From Nitrospira sp. (GTDB lineage: Bacteria; Nitrospirota; Nitrospiria; Nitrospirales; Nitrospiraceae), in contig JAFEBL010000002.1 in the NCBI GenBank assembly GCA_018242665.1, positions 176,382-240,381 of the forward strand: a stretch of DNA of 64,000 nt, read 5' to 3'. The position numbers were made by a program, and so were the translations under genes. A model generated the notes under the pieces. It saw only the letters and a list, made by a program, of their open reading frames with translations. It was not told the origin of the DNA and made no database searches. Every line of letters starts with the position of its first letter. Position 1 is the first letter of the stretch. Below are positions 44,861 to 54,505 of this stretch, piece by piece.

Positions 44861-47257
44861 ATGACTGATTTCCATACACCCATACTCACGCACCTCCCCA
44901 TTCTTCCGCTGAAGCGCACCGTCCTGTTTCCCGGCACGATGATGCCGTTGACGGTCGGACGCGAGCGGTCCATCGCTGCCGTCGAGGCGGCACTCAAGAC
45001 TGAAGATAAGACCCTGCTCGTCGTCGCCCAACGTGACCCGCAAACCGATCAACCGACGTTGGAAGATCTCTATTCAATCGGAACGAAAGCCGTCATCAAA
45101 CAAACGGCCAGGACGCCTGAGGGTCATTACAATATTTTGATCCAGGGGTTGGAGCGCTTTGTGTTGCTCAAACTCGACCAGGTCGATCCCTATTTGCAGG
45201 CGCGCGTGAAACAGCTGCCGGCTCCCAGCGAACGGAGCACGGAAGTCGAGGCCTTGCACCGGGCGATTCTGGACATCATCACCGAGCTCCCCAAATTAAT
45301 TCAGACGCCGGGCGTGCATGAAGCCGTGGCCGCACTGGGGACAGAAGAAGATCCCGTGGTCTTGGCCTACCGCATCGCCTCTTTGCTGAATCTCACGTTG
45401 GATGGCGAGCAGCAATTGCTCGAGGCCTCGACACGAGCAGACCTGTTGCGGGGCCTCTATGCGGCGCTGTCCCGGGAAGTGCAAATCCTGCAGTTGCGCG
45501 ACAAGATCACCAGCGAAGCGAAGGAGAAGCTCGGCAAGACGCAGCGGGAATATCTGCTGCGCGAACAACTCAAGACGATCCAACAAGAGTTGGGCGACGT
45601 CAGTGAAGAAGAAGACGAAGTGGCGGCCCTGCGGAAAAAACTTCAGGAGGCCGACCTGCCCGAGCACGTGCGCAAAGAAACCGATCGGGAACTGGCTCGA
45701 TTGGCGAAGACGCCCAGCGCGTCGCCTGAACATCAAGTGATTCGAAGTTATCTCGAACTCGTACTGGAACTGCCGTGGAACACGTCTTCCGAGGAGGGGC
45801 TGGATCTGGCCCATGTGCGCACCATCCTCAATGAGGATCACTACGGCATCAAGGAGGTCAAAGAACGCATCGTCGAACATCTGGCGGTCTTGAAGTTGAA
45901 TCCGTCCGCCAAGGCGCCCATTCTCTGCCTGGTTGGCCCTCCCGGCGTGGGAAAGACCAGCTTGGGCCAATCCATCGCCAAGTCGATGGGGCGGACGTTT
46001 GAACGGTTCAGCCTCGGCGGGTTGCATGACGAAGGGGAATTGCGGGGTCATCGCCGCACATACGTCGGTGCCCTGCCCGGCCGCATCATCCAGGCGGTCC
46101 GGCGAGCCGGAGTCAACAACCCGGTCATCATGCTGGACGAAGTCGACAAGCTCGGCCGGGATTTCCGCGGCGACCCCGCGTCGGCGTTACTCGAGATTCT
46201 GGATCCTGCGCAGAACCATACGTTCCGCGACCACTATCTCGACTTGCCGTTTGATTTGTCGAAGGTGTTTTTCATCACCACGGCCAACACGCTGGAAACG
46301 CTCACCCAGCCCCTGTTGGACCGGATGGAGATCATCCGGGTCAACGGCTACAGCGAGCGGGAAAAGCGGGAGATCGCGCTGCGGTACCTCTGGCCGCGGC
46401 GGCTGAAGGAAGCCGGCTTGCGGGCTGAAGACGTGAGCTTGCCGGACACGGTGCTCGATCACATCATCAGCCGGTATACCAGGGAATCGGGAGTCCGGCA
46501 GTTGGAGCAGATGCTGGGTCGTATTACGCGCAAAGTCGCCGTGACGTTTGCCGATCGCCCGGCTGATGCCCCGGCTGCACCGGTCGAGATTACGCAAGCA
46601 CTCCTGGACGAATGGCTCGGCCAGGAACGCTTCCAGCCGGAAGAGGCACGGAAAAACCTGCCGGCCGGTGTCGCGACGGGACTGGCCTGGACGCCGACCG
46701 GCGGCGACGTGCTGTACATCGAAACCACCCTGTTGCCCGGCAGCCATGAACTGACCCTGACGGGGCAATTGGGGGATGTGATGCAAGAGTCGGCTCGCGC
46801 GGCGCGGAGTTACCTCTGGTCGCATGCCGAAAGCATGGGGCTGGACATCTCGCGCTTCAAACGAAATGGCGTGCACATTCACGTCCCGTCCGGCGCCATT
46901 CCCAAAGATGGTCCTTCGGCCGGCATCACCATGGCCACGGCGCTGGCTTCGGCCTATGTCGGCAAGCCGGTGCGCAGCGATACGGCCATGACCGGCGAGA
47001 TCAGCCTCACGGGTTTGGTGCTGCCGGTCGGCGGCATCAAAGAAAAGGTGTTGGCAGCCCATCGGGCGGGCATCAAGCGGATCATTCTGCCGAAGGCCAA
47101 CGAGAAGGATCTGAAGGAGGTGCCGCAGGAAGTACGGGATGAACTGACGATCCTTCCGGTGGAACGGATCGAGGAGGTCTTGCCGGCGGCCTTTAACCAG
47201 GATGTGTCCTCCGCACCAGCACACCATGAACCAGTGACCACGTCACGCGCATCGTAA
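44861..47257 (+). CDS. lon: ATP-dependent protease Lon
   Basis: This 798-residue LonA has an N-terminal substrate-binding domain (about 10-205, LPILPLKRTVLFPGTMMPL), a coiled coil (about 215-300), an AAA+ module (Walker A GPPGVGKTS near 358, Walker B VIMLDEVDKLG) and a C-terminal serine-lysine protease (KDGPSAGITM with Ser near 685, Lys near 727 in KEKVLAAHRAG). Length is normal. A clear GGAGG precedes the ATG at 44861. It degrades misfolded and regulatory proteins in the cytoplasm. An intrinsic terminator follows at 47264. Confidence 0.97.
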   Translation: MTDFHTPILTHLPILPLKRTVLFPGTMMPLTVGRERSIAAVEAALKTEDKTLLVVAQRDPQTDQPTLEDLYSIGTKAVIKQTARTPEGHYNILIQGLERFVLLKLDQVDPYLQARVKQLPAPSERSTEVEALHRAILDIITELPKLIQTPGVHEAVAALGTEEDPVVLAYRIASLLNLTLDGEQQLLEASTRADLLRGLYAALSREVQILQLRDKITSEAKEKLGKTQREYLLREQLKTIQQELGDVSEEEDEVAALRKKLQEADLPEHVRKETDRELARLAKTPSASPEHQVIRSYLELVLELPWNTSSEEGLDLAHVRTILNEDHYGIKEVKERIVEHLAVLKLNPSAKAPILCLVGPPGVGKTSLGQSIAKSMGRTFERFSLGGLHDEGELRGHRRTYVGALPGRIIQAVRRAGVNNPVIMLDEVDKLGRDFRGDPASALLEILDPAQNHTFRDHYLDLPFDLSKVFFITTANTLETLTQPLLDRMEIIRVNGYSEREKREIALRYLWPRRLKEAGLRAEDVSLPDTVLDHIISRYTRESGVRQLEQMLGRITRKVAVTFADRPADAPAAPVEITQALLDEWLGQERFQPEEARKNLPAGVATGLAWTPTGGDVLYIETTLLPGSHELTLTGQLGDVMQESARAARSYLWSHAESMGLDISRFKRNGVHIHVPSGAIPKDGPSAGITMATALASAYVGKPVRSDTAMTGEISLTGLVLPVGGIKEKVLAAHRAGIKRIILPKANEKDLKEVPQEVRDELTILPVERIEEVLPAAFNQDVSSAPAHHEPVTTSRAS

Positions 47258-47263
47258 CCAGCC

Positions 47264-47296
47264 AGGCCCCGGCTCAGCAGCCGGGGCCTTGTTTCC
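47264..47296 (+). terminator. Intrinsic terminator of lon
   Basis: An 11-bp GC-rich stem (47264-47274 / 47279-47289) with a 4-nt loop is followed by TGTTT. It begins 7 bp after the lon stop codon. Confidence 0.8.
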
Positions 47297-47438
47297 CCCT
47301 GCTGGCCTGTAGACTAGCCAGAACCGACTTTCATGACAACCCATCCGTTCGCCTTGCCCTTCCGTAGAGAGATCTGTAAGGTGAGAGAAAGCGGTACATG
47401 TCGTGACCATCCTCGACGTCCACGCCAAGGAGATAACC

Positions 47439-47858
47439 ATGTCAGCACACATAGAAATCGGTCCGATCGTGAAAGTCACAAAGACTGACGACGAGTGGAA
47501 AAAACTGCTGGCGCCCGCCGCGTACAAGGTCCTTCGGCACGAGGACACCGAACGCGCGTTTACCAGCCCGCTGCACGAGAATCACCAGGCCGGCATCTAC
47601 CATTGTGCCGGTTGCGACCTCCCGGCCTATTCGTCCGAACACAAATTCGACAGCGGAACCGGCTGGCCCAGTTTCTGGCAACCGGTCGACGCCAAGGTGG
47701 TGGAGACGCGCACCGACAGCAAATTCTTCATGACTCGCGTAGAAGTCCACTGCGCCCGCTGCGGCGGCCATCAGGGACATGTTTTCGACGACGGGCCCAG
47801 GCCGACCGGATTGCGTTACTGCATCAACGGACTGGCGCTCACATTCGTCGCGGGGTGA
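47439..47858 (+). CDS. msrB: Peptide methionine-R-sulfoxide reductase
   Basis: This 139-residue MsrB reduces methionine-R-sulfoxide in proteins. Zinc ligands: CAGC and CARCGGHQGH. The catalytic Cys is in RYCINGLAL, where most MsrB have RYC(V/I)NS. The family motifs GTGWPSFWQPV and FDDGPRPTG are present. The ATG at 47439 follows AAGGAG; the frame opens at 47403. No signal peptide, so cytoplasmic. It continues the stress-repair theme after lon, but a terminator separates them. Confidence 0.95.
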   Translation: MSAHIEIGPIVKVTKTDDEWKKLLAPAAYKVLRHEDTERAFTSPLHENHQAGIYHCAGCDLPAYSSEHKFDSGTGWPSFWQPVDAKVVETRTDSKFFMTRVEVHCARCGGHQGHVFDDGPRPTGLRYCINGLALTFVAG

Positions 47859-47958
47859 CCATGTGATGCCGTCTCTTCGGCATCGCGATACCTCTCGGTG
47901 CGGGGAGGCCGGATGCATCTTGCAATTTGCCGCGGAACGCTCCTAGACTGCCGAGGCT

Positions 47959-49125
47959 ATGAGTCTCTCCCCTTCGATACGCCTGGCCTGTTCCGGATTT
48001 TTCCTGGCAGCCACCGTGTTCGGCTGCTCGCAGTCGAATGAGGTGCTCTCGAACAATTTAAACGCGTGCCTCATCGTGACTGAGGCCGACGTGGAACTCG
48101 CCATCGGCACACCGGTGACGCCTGGCCTCCGCCAGAATGACCGGCAATGCCTGTACCAAGCCAAACGCAACCCGCAGGAGAGCGTAACGGTCGAACTGGA
48201 CCAGGGACCTGAGGGAGGTAAGAGAACGCTTTTCCAGGATCAACGGGGCAAAGCCGGCCATCAACCGGTCTCCGGCGTGGGCGACGGCGCCTTCACCCTT
48301 CGGTCACCGATCGGAGGGATCCAGTTGACGTTCCTTAAAGCGGATGCGCTCGTGACGCTCTCGCTCAGTTCCTCCAAACAGACGAATCCGCAAGCGGCGG
48401 TCACGAGCCTGGCCAAAGTCGCGGCGACGAGGCTTGGCGGCCCGATACGCACGACCGCTCAAGTCCCGGAACCGGGCATCGCGGCAACTCCCTCGCAATG
48501 GGCCGGTGATTGGTATGGCTGCATACCCGTAGGCTTGATGTATGGCAAGGGCCATCTCGCCCTGACCGAACGTGGCACCTGGTCGCTGACGACCGCCATC
48601 GTGATGCCGGGAACCATGACCGCAGGTCGCGGCCGCTGGGAAGCAGAGTCCTATCCGGAGATTCTGCACGGCACTTATCAGGTGGCTGGCCCCGATCGGT
48701 TTTCCACCACCGGCATCCTCAGCGTGACGTGGGACAAGCTTCCCAAGAATCAGTCGCCCAGCAAATTCGACCCTCTTCTCTGGCAATCGTTTACCGCCGT
48801 GCCGCATAAGGTCGCCGTCAAACGGTTTCCGCCGGTCGAACCCACACTGGTGGGAACCTGGGAAGGGTCGGCGAAGTTTGTCGATCGCCAGGAGGAGTTT
48901 ATCTGGACGATCACGGCCGCCAACGTATCCGAATTTTACAAAGCCACCTCGCAAACCGGCCGCCTGGAACAGGAACAGGATCGCTTCCGTCTCGTCGTCA
49001 CCCAGGGCAAAACTCCTCCACTCTCCATCCGTGTCTTGTCGCAGGAAAAAATGGAACTGACCGACAACAGCGGCACGGTGTCGCAATGGCATCGGAACGA
49101 AAAGCTCCTCACACGCTGCTCGTGA
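47959..49125 (+). CDS. Lipoprotein with DUF3558-like N-terminal domain
   Basis: The product is 388 residues. The lipobox FLAATVFGC (Cys about 23) follows a short signal. Residues about 35-165 (ACLIVTEADVELAIGTPV, QCLYQ, VSGVGDGAFTL, LAKVAATRLGG) look like the DUF3558 fold, known mostly from actinobacterial lipoproteins. The second half (about 175-385), with two matching WAGDWYGCIP and GTWEGSAKF blocks, may be two related beta domains. Function unknown. Confidence 0.65.
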   Translation: MSLSPSIRLACSGFFLAATVFGCSQSNEVLSNNLNACLIVTEADVELAIGTPVTPGLRQNDRQCLYQAKRNPQESVTVELDQGPEGGKRTLFQDQRGKAGHQPVSGVGDGAFTLRSPIGGIQLTFLKADALVTLSLSSSKQTNPQAAVTSLAKVAATRLGGPIRTTAQVPEPGIAATPSQWAGDWYGCIPVGLMYGKGHLALTERGTWSLTTAIVMPGTMTAGRGRWEAESYPEILHGTYQVAGPDRFSTTGILSVTWDKLPKNQSPSKFDPLLWQSFTAVPHKVAVKRFPPVEPTLVGTWEGSAKFVDRQEEFIWTITAANVSEFYKATSQTGRLEQEQDRFRLVVTQGKTPPLSIRVLSQEKMELTDNSGTVSQWHRNEKLLTRCS

Positions 49126-49205
49126 TCGCGAACAACCCGCTGGTCGTCCCCAAACACAACCTCCGCTGGTTGACTCAATCCGTGTTCTCCCGATAGAGTG
49201 ACGGC

Positions 49206-49616
49206 ATGCGTCGATTGATCATTTTCACGGCATTCACCATCTCCCTTTCATTCCCAGCCTCAGGCCTGTTCGCCGCATCGGACGGCGATCTACGCAAGTC
49301 TGACACTGGTGCCTCCTGCAACGGATTGATGCCGGAGCAGCTTCTCTGTGACTGGTATCATCAGGCCATCGCGACCTTGAGAGACCATATCGAGATCCAC
49401 GGTAGACTTCCGGCCGACAGCTCCACGGGACAACGATCGGGAGCCTTCACATTCAAGTTTTTTCCACAAGGCAAATCCCGTTCGCAAGAACATGTCAGTG
49501 CGGAAGGTTCGTTCAACCTCTCACCCGAGACAGACCAACCCGAACTGACGTTACGCTTCAAGTCGTCTAAACGTTTCCATCAATTCGATGACGTCCAAAA
49601 CCAGGATACGATCTAG
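49206..49616 (+). CDS. Exported protein of unknown function
   Basis: The product is 136 residues. A signal peptide (LIIFTAFTISLSFPASGLFA, about 4-23) precedes a short domain with two cysteines (ASCNGL and LLCDWY) that could form a disulfide, and a strand-rich end. TAG stop. No family recognised. It may be linked with the preceding lipoprotein, 80 bp upstream on the same strand. Confidence 0.55.
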   Translation: MRRLIIFTAFTISLSFPASGLFAASDGDLRKSDTGASCNGLMPEQLLCDWYHQAIATLRDHIEIHGRLPADSSTGQRSGAFTFKFFPQGKSRSQEHVSAEGSFNLSPETDQPELTLRFKSSKRFHQFDDVQNQDTI

Positions 49617-50005
49617 TATTCTCTAAATGTTTTTCATTCCCCCCAGATTGAGATTCTCATGCTTGACTGGTCTGTAAGCGAAGCATAGAATTTAACTTCA
49701 CTCCTCTTCGATCCGCCTCATTCCAGGAGGTGGGCTGTCATGTTCTTCCATGGAGCACGCATCCAGCGGAACGGACAGGGCAGGTGTGAACCCTTCCCGG
49801 CATCAACGCTTTCACAGGCTCCAGCACAATCGCTGTGTGCTGGAGGCTCGTTCGCTTCAACCGATCGGCATCTGACGCTCCTCACACTCTCAGTCCGCAT
49901 CCAGATCCACCCCCCTGACTCAGCCACCTGTTTGCCGGATGAACAGTGGAGCATCAGGGCGTGGCACAAGAGGACTCGCGCGACACCAGCGCGAGTGTGT
50001 GACCT
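49617..50005. other. Intergenic region with a doubtful frame
   Basis: An AT-richer stretch (49617-49700) precedes AGGAGG at 49725-49730 and an ATG at 49740 that opens a 104-codon frame to 50054. The ribosome binding site is good, but the translation is rich in Ser, Arg and Gln without structure, and its end overlaps the small membrane protein at 50006. I see no other feature. Confidence 0.3.
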
Positions 50006-50185
50006 ATGTCAGGAGTATATTGGGGAATCGTCACAGGGCTATTGGCGATGGTAGCGACGTTACTTCTGTGTATCGACATTGTGTATTCCAGTCGAGACGA
50101 ATCGCCGAAACGCGCAAGTGGTCGCGTCGAAGGAACGACGGATACCGGTATACAGGCGAAAGCCGGTTCTCGCCAAGCCGCGTAG
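50006..50185 (+). CDS. 59-residue single-helix membrane protein
   Basis: The ATG at 50006 encodes MSGVYWGIVTGLLAMVATLL followed by LCIDIVYSS and a charged, soluble tail to TAG at 50183-50185. One clear membrane helix with the tail on the other side. The start has only a weak purine stretch upstream. A second small membrane protein follows 53 bp later. Confidence 0.45.
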   Translation: MSGVYWGIVTGLLAMVATLLLCIDIVYSSRDESPKRASGRVEGTTDTGIQAKAGSRQAA

Positions 50186-50238
50186 CAAACCGGGGGACAG
50201 GTTTCTTCGGCCTGTTCTCCAGACGCCGGAGGTGCACC

Positions 50239-50397
50239 ATGGTCGAGATCATAGGGCTGGGAACGATGATCGCACTGGTGTGGTTGATCGCCTGGTCAAT
50301 GGCGGGAGAAAGTGAGTCGGAGAAGAGGCGGATGCTCTCCTCTCTGCCAGGCCACGCGGCCACGGCAAGCCCTACGCGATCCAGACACGCGGCCTAG
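50239..50397 (+). CDS. 52-residue single-helix membrane protein
   Basis: The ATG at 50239 follows GGAGGT seven bases upstream. It encodes MVEIIGLGTMIALVWLIAWS, one hydrophobic helix, then a charged tail (ESESEKRRMLSSL). The good ribosome binding site and clean helix support a real gene. The family is unknown. Confidence 0.55.
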   Translation: MVEIIGLGTMIALVWLIAWSMAGESESEKRRMLSSLPGHAATASPTRSRHAA

Positions 50398-50519
50398 AGC
50401 CGGCATCGCCGAAGAAGTCTGCATGGTGTACCACCACCAGATGGAAGATGGGACTGCGCGGATTCCCGGCAACGCCCTGCGCGGGGTTCGTCAATGAGGG
50501 GCTTGTTACGAAGGAGCAC

Positions 50520-51803
50520 TCAGCTCAACAGCTGGGGCTGCTGAGTCCCGGCAATCGCCTCTTCCGTGATGACCACGGCCTTGATGCCGGTCAACGCCGG
50601 AATGTCATACATCACGTCCAGCATCACTTCTTCAAGGATGGTGCGAAGCGCCCTGGCTCCGGTTTTCATCACCGCCGCCCGTCGAGCGATTGATTTGACC
50701 GCCGAATCCGTAAACTGCAACTCCACGCCTTCAATCTCAAACAGGGCTTGATACTGTTTCACCAAGGCGTTGCGCGGCTCGGTCAACACGCGGATGAGCG
50801 CCGGCACGTCCAAGTCCGCCAGTGTGGTCAAGACCGGGAATCGGCCCACGAACTCCGGAATCAGACCAAACTTCAGCAAATCTTCCGATTGCGCTTGGCG
50901 CAGTAGATCCGTGTGCCCGTCGATCTCCCGAGCCGAGGTGAGGGCCCCGAATCCCAGTCGCTTGGGCATTGTCCGTTGCGCAATGAGTTGATCCAGGCCG
51001 ACAAACGCCCCGCCCGCGATGAACAGGATGTTTGTGGTATCCACACGGATATAGTCCTGTTCGGGATGTTTCCGGCCTCCTTTCGGCGGCACATTGCAAA
51101 TTGTCCCCTCGACGAGCTTCAGCAACGCCTGCTGCACACCTTCCCCTGACACATCCCGCGTAAGGGACGGGTTTTCGGACTTCCGGCTGATCTTGTCGAT
51201 TTCATCGATGTAGATGATGCCGGTCTCCGCCCGCGCGACATCATAGTCGCAGTTCTGCAGCAGCTTCAGAACCACGTTCTCGACGTCCTCCCCCACGTAG
51301 CCCGCCTCGGTCAAGGCCGTGGCGTCCGCGATGGTAAAGGGGACATGAAGGATGCGGGCCAGGGTTTGGGAGAGCAGTGTTTTCCCGGTCCCGGTCGAGC
51401 CGATCATCAGAATGTTGCCCTTCTGCAGGTCAACATGTTTCAGACGTTCGCGGTTGGCGATGCGTTTGTAGTGATTGTGAACCGCGACGGACAGGACTTT
51501 TTTGGCATGTTCCTGCCCGATCACATAGTCATCGAGTGCGGCCTTGATCTCGGTTGGCTTGGGCAATACGAGCGGAAGCGACGGCGAGGGGCCTTGTGAG
51601 CCACCCTGCTTGCCCTGAGCAAACGACAGGGAGCAGCGTTGAACGCATTCCTCACAGATCAGGAGTGGATCCGACGTGCGGCAGGAGCGGCAGGTATGGG
51701 GCTCGGGACTGGTGAGGAGAGACGGTGCAGCATCTTGGGATTTGCCGCAGAAGGAACAGAGACGGTCCGGCTTGTGTGCAGTATGCCGTCGATCCCAAAA
51801 CAC
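50520..51803 (-). CDS. clpX: ClpX-type AAA+ unfoldase with unusual zinc region
   Basis: The product is 427 residues, starting at GTG 51803 (GGGAGG eight bases upstream). ClpX unfolds proteins and feeds them to ClpP. The AAA+ core is intact: Walker A GSTGTGKT near 136, pore loop GYVGED, Walker [29 protein letters not shown], and an LGF in place of the IGF loop that docks on ClpP. The N-terminal zinc domain is altered: CSFC (16, 19), then an extra CRSC (38, 41), then ICEECVQRC (50, 53, 57). No clpP lies next to it, so it may be an additional paralogue. Confidence 0.88.
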   Translation of the reverse strand: MFWDRRHTAHKPDRLCSFCGKSQDAAPSLLTSPEPHTCRSCRTSDPLLICEECVQRCSLSFAQGKQGGSQGPSPSLPLVLPKPTEIKAALDDYVIGQEHAKKVLSVAVHNHYKRIANRERLKHVDLQKGNILMIGSTGTGKTLLSQTLARILHVPFTIADATALTEAGYVGEDVENVVLKLLQNCDYDVARAETGIIYIDEIDKISRKSENPSLTRDVSGEGVQQALLKLVEGTICNVPPKGGRKHPEQDYIRVDTTNILFIAGGAFVGLDQLIAQRTMPKRLGFGALTSAREIDGHTDLLRQAQSEDLLKFGLIPEFVGRFPVLTTLADLDVPALIRVLTEPRNALVKQYQALFEIEGVELQFTDSAVKSIARRAAVMKTGARALRTILEEVMLDVMYDIPALTGIKAVVITEEAIAGTQQPQLLS

Positions 51804-51853
51804 GGCGCATGCCTCCCGATGATCAAGTGAGTCACTCGCTGGAGCCTATTTTA

Positions 51854-51897
51854 TGCTTCACGCCCGCCCCCCTGCAAGCAGAGGGAGGCGTGAAGCA
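51854..51897. terminator. Hairpin between porin and clpX genes
   Basis: An 11-bp perfect inverted repeat (51854-51864 / 51887-51897, TGCTTCACGCC) encloses a C/G-rich loop that can pair further. On the minus strand it lies 90 bp after the porin stop and is followed by an A/T-rich but not pure T stretch. It is a weak terminator candidate for that gene. Confidence 0.45.
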
Positions 51898-51983
51898 CGG
51901 AGCTCGCCGATGGGAGGAGTTCGGCTCGGCACGAAGAAGGTAGATCCTTCACGGGACGCACATGGAGAGGCCTTGGCCGGAGT

Positions 51984-52730
51984 TCAGAAATGAAACCCCA
52001 GTCCCCCTGCGATCAGATGCGTCCGATAGTTCAAGGTGAAGGAAGGACCGCGGGACCCGTTGGCAAATTCACTCTCCCATTGGTAGTTCGCCACAAAATA
52101 CTTGTATTCGGTGAAGAGAAAGAGCGATTCGCCGACGTTGGCGCGCAGCCCTCCGATGAATTGATAGGCAAAGGCGCCGTCTGCCGCATTTTCGCGCACG
52201 ACCCCGATCGCACTCTGCTGCAGATTCAAATCTCGCGCGAATCCTCCTGAAAGACCTGCGCCGACGCCGATGTACGGCTGCACAACGTCGCCCGGATACC
52301 GCAACAGCAGATTCGCCATAACATTGATGGATTGCAGGCGAAAATTCGCGCTTCTGGTCACCCCACCGATCGTCGTAACCGGCGCATTGACCTTACCATC
52401 CAATCCGGACAGGTCGGCTTCCAATCCGATGACCCGCCCCGTGAAGGCCGGGAAGAATCCGATTTTCAACCCACCTCCCAGTCCTCCCTGGACGTCGGTA
52501 TTCGCGAAAGGGTCTTCTTGAAACCGCAGCGGCCGATTCAGGGGATGGCTCCCCTGCATGTAGAGGCTTACGTACCACTCAGTCTTGTCCTGCGACGCGG
52601 ACCCGGAAGCGACCGCGGGAGACGATACGGCAGAGGGCGCGGCATCCGCCGCCCACACAGTCAATGAAACGGCCTGAAGGCTAAGAACCGTGAAGATACC
52701 CGCGACCAGAGAGCCCATCGTAATCTTCAT
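51984..52730 (-). CDS. Outer-membrane beta-barrel protein
   Basis: The product is 248 residues. A signal peptide (about 1-27, ending in Ala-Asp-Ala) precedes a barrel with alternating strands (KTEWYVSLYMQG, LKIGFFPAFTG, QPYIGVGAGLSGGF, FLFTEYKYFVANY), ending in GLGFHF with terminal Phe. It belongs to the broad OmpA-barrel/outer-membrane protein beta-barrel group of about eight strands. AGGAGTG precedes the ATG at 52730. It is probably structural or a small channel. Confidence 0.8.
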   Translation of the reverse strand: MKITMGSLVAGIFTVLSLQAVSLTVWAADAAPSAVSSPAVASGSASQDKTEWYVSLYMQGSHPLNRPLRFQEDPFANTDVQGGLGGGLKIGFFPAFTGRVIGLEADLSGLDGKVNAPVTTIGGVTRSANFRLQSINVMANLLLRYPGDVVQPYIGVGAGLSGGFARDLNLQQSAIGVVRENAADGAFAYQFIGGLRANVGESLFLFTEYKYFVANYQWESEFANGSRGPSFTLNYRTHLIAGGLGFHF

Positions 52731-52867
52731 GAATCACTCCTGTGAAGTGAACGGCACGGCAGGTCCGGAGCGCCTACCCTAACCCACACTTACCACGGGA
52801 ACGATTGAGGACAAACTGATTCGGCACTTGCTGCAGGGATATTGACACGCGAGGTGAGAGGCCGGAT

Positions 52868-53446
52868 CTAACGATCTGAGAAAAAGTTCTGAAGTGTTTC
52901 CATGGAGGCGAGGCCAACCAGGATCCGACCGTCTGCGCGCTGGAGAATCGGTACCCCGTGATGTTCTGTCTCTTCCCACTGATCACTCCAGGCCCTGAGA
53001 AGTCGATCCACCGATGGGGCCTCGGGGCCCATGATCTCATCCGCGGAAAATCCGTGGCGGCCGGCCTCGTTCCGCAACACGTCATCATCCGAGAGATCTT
53101 GGCCGTCACACCAGAACAGTCGATATAGGGCACGCACCAACAGACTTCCGCGGTGGCGATCAATCTGCAGGGCTCTGGCGGCCGCGACCACCGCGCGAGT
53201 CGTATTGGGTTTTCCCTTCGGCACAATGATCGGGACCTCTGGCGCGAGTCGTCGAACCATCTCAACTTCCTGCTTGAGTTCGCTCCCCGCATGCCCAACC
53301 CACGCCATCATGGGCACCGGCAGATGCGGAGCATGCTGCACCCCCTGCCATTCGATCTTCGCCATCACCTGCAGCGCATGTAATCGTTCATGCAAGGCAT
53401 AGCAAAAGGGGCAATTGAAATCGCTGTGTAGTTTCAAGGGTTCCAT
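52868..53446 (-). CDS. DsbA-family thiol protein (FrnE/HCCA isomerase-like)
   Basis: The product is 192 residues. The thioredoxin-fold active site is CPFC (about 14-17, in SDFNCPFCYALHERL), with a helical insertion and the cis-Pro loop HHGVPILQRADG. There is no signal peptide, so it should be cytoplasmic, like FrnE and 2-hydroxychromene-2-carboxylate isomerase-like proteins. The two cysteines argue for a redox role rather than isomerase. The start at 53446 has only a weak ribosome binding site. Confidence 0.8.
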   Translation of the reverse strand: MEPLKLHSDFNCPFCYALHERLHALQVMAKIEWQGVQHAPHLPVPMMAWVGHAGSELKQEVEMVRRLAPEVPIIVPKGKPNTTRAVVAAARALQIDRHRGSLLVRALYRLFWCDGQDLSDDDVLRNEAGRHGFSADEIMGPEAPSVDRLLRAWSDQWEETEHHGVPILQRADGRILVGLASMETLQNFFSDR

Positions 53447-53574
53447 CCGGTTCTCACGCAGGTTGACAAGTCCTATCGAGCCACTCCTGCGGGAATGATT
53501 TCATCGAGTGACAGGACGCAATCCGCCGAACTGCCCTCCGGCGGTGCAACGGCCACGGATGGCCGTCCACGATG

Positions 53575-54396
53575 CTATTCGGGAATGATCCCGACAATTC
53601 GTACAGGCGCGCCGCTACCGCCCGCGATTTTCATGGGAAGGGCGATCAGCGTGGCACCTGAGGGTGGAAGCTCCTCGAGTCGCGCGACATTTTCCAAGCC
53701 ATACAGACCTGCGCCATTGATGATGCGATGCACCTCAAAGTGCTGCGAGGGACCGTAGTCAATGCTCGGGGTATCGATTCCGATTCCGACGATGTGCCGC
53801 TCAGCCACCAGGAACCGCGCGGCTTCTTCGGAAAATCCCGGGAAATGCAGCGTCGACGGCACGTCGGGAGTCGCGCTGCCGAAATACCGGTCGCGATTCT
53901 TCCAATGCGTTCCCCATCCGGTCAGCATCATCACGACGGCGCCATCCGGAATGGTCCCGTGCCGCACCTCCCACCCCCGCAGATCGTCTAGGGACAGACG
54001 GTAGTCCATCTGGGTGGCCACCGCTGCACGCACATCGACCAGGACCGCAGGCCCTATGAGATGCCCAACCGGAATGCCGTCGATTCCCACCTGTCCCTTC
54101 GCAAAATGACTCGGCGCATCCATATGCGTTCCGGCATGCTCGGAGAGGGCCACCTGTCCCGTCGCATACCACGCCTCATCGACCGTTCCTCCGCGCTCAC
54201 TCCCCTCCCGATGAAAAGGAAGATTGCGAGGCCAGACCAGCGTGCTTTCATCAAAACTGTACGTCAGATCAACCAGGCGTGATCCGGCATGGACAGCCAG
54301 GTGGCCACCGGTGACCACCAGCATGCCGACCAATACACACACTGCCCTCAGCGGAGCACGCGCACACCAGGGTCGTTCGGCAACCCGCTGCATCAT
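53575..54396 (-). CDS. Exported cyclase-family hydrolase (kynurenine-formamidase-like)
   Basis: This 273-residue protein has an N-terminal hydrophobic segment (about 15-37, a likely signal or anchor) and the cyclase-family metal motif HAGTHMDAPSHF (about 88-99, H-x-x-x-D-x-P-x-H). GIDTPSIDYG and VHRIINGAGLYGLEN are also typical. Such enzymes hydrolyse amides or lactones, e.g. N-formylkynurenine, with a divalent metal. The ATG at 54396 (GAGGA upstream) is chosen; the frame runs on to 55011 over the next gene. It is divergent from the RuBisCO-like gene (109 bp apart). Confidence 0.8.
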   Translation of the reverse strand: MMQRVAERPWCARAPLRAVCVLVGMLVVTGGHLAVHAGSRLVDLTYSFDESTLVWPRNLPFHREGSERGGTVDEAWYATGQVALSEHAGTHMDAPSHFAKGQVGIDGIPVGHLIGPAVLVDVRAAVATQMDYRLSLDDLRGWEVRHGTIPDGAVVMMLTGWGTHWKNRDRYFGSATPDVPSTLHFPGFSEEAARFLVAERHIVGIGIDTPSIDYGPSQHFEVHRIINGAGLYGLENVARLEELPPSGATLIALPMKIAGGSGAPVRIVGIIPE

Positions 54397-54505
54397 TGTG
54401 TTCAGATCCTCAACCAGCGCGATGCATGACAGGGCAGCACTACCCTCCCAGGCGCCGATACGGTACTCTTTCGTCCTTTCGTAGTGCAACCGGGAGGAAG
54501 ATGGC

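Noticed and set aside
49740..50054. 104-codon frame with an AGGAGG site
   Set aside because: The translation is low in hydrophobic core residues and overlaps the better-looking small membrane protein; kept only as a note on the gap.
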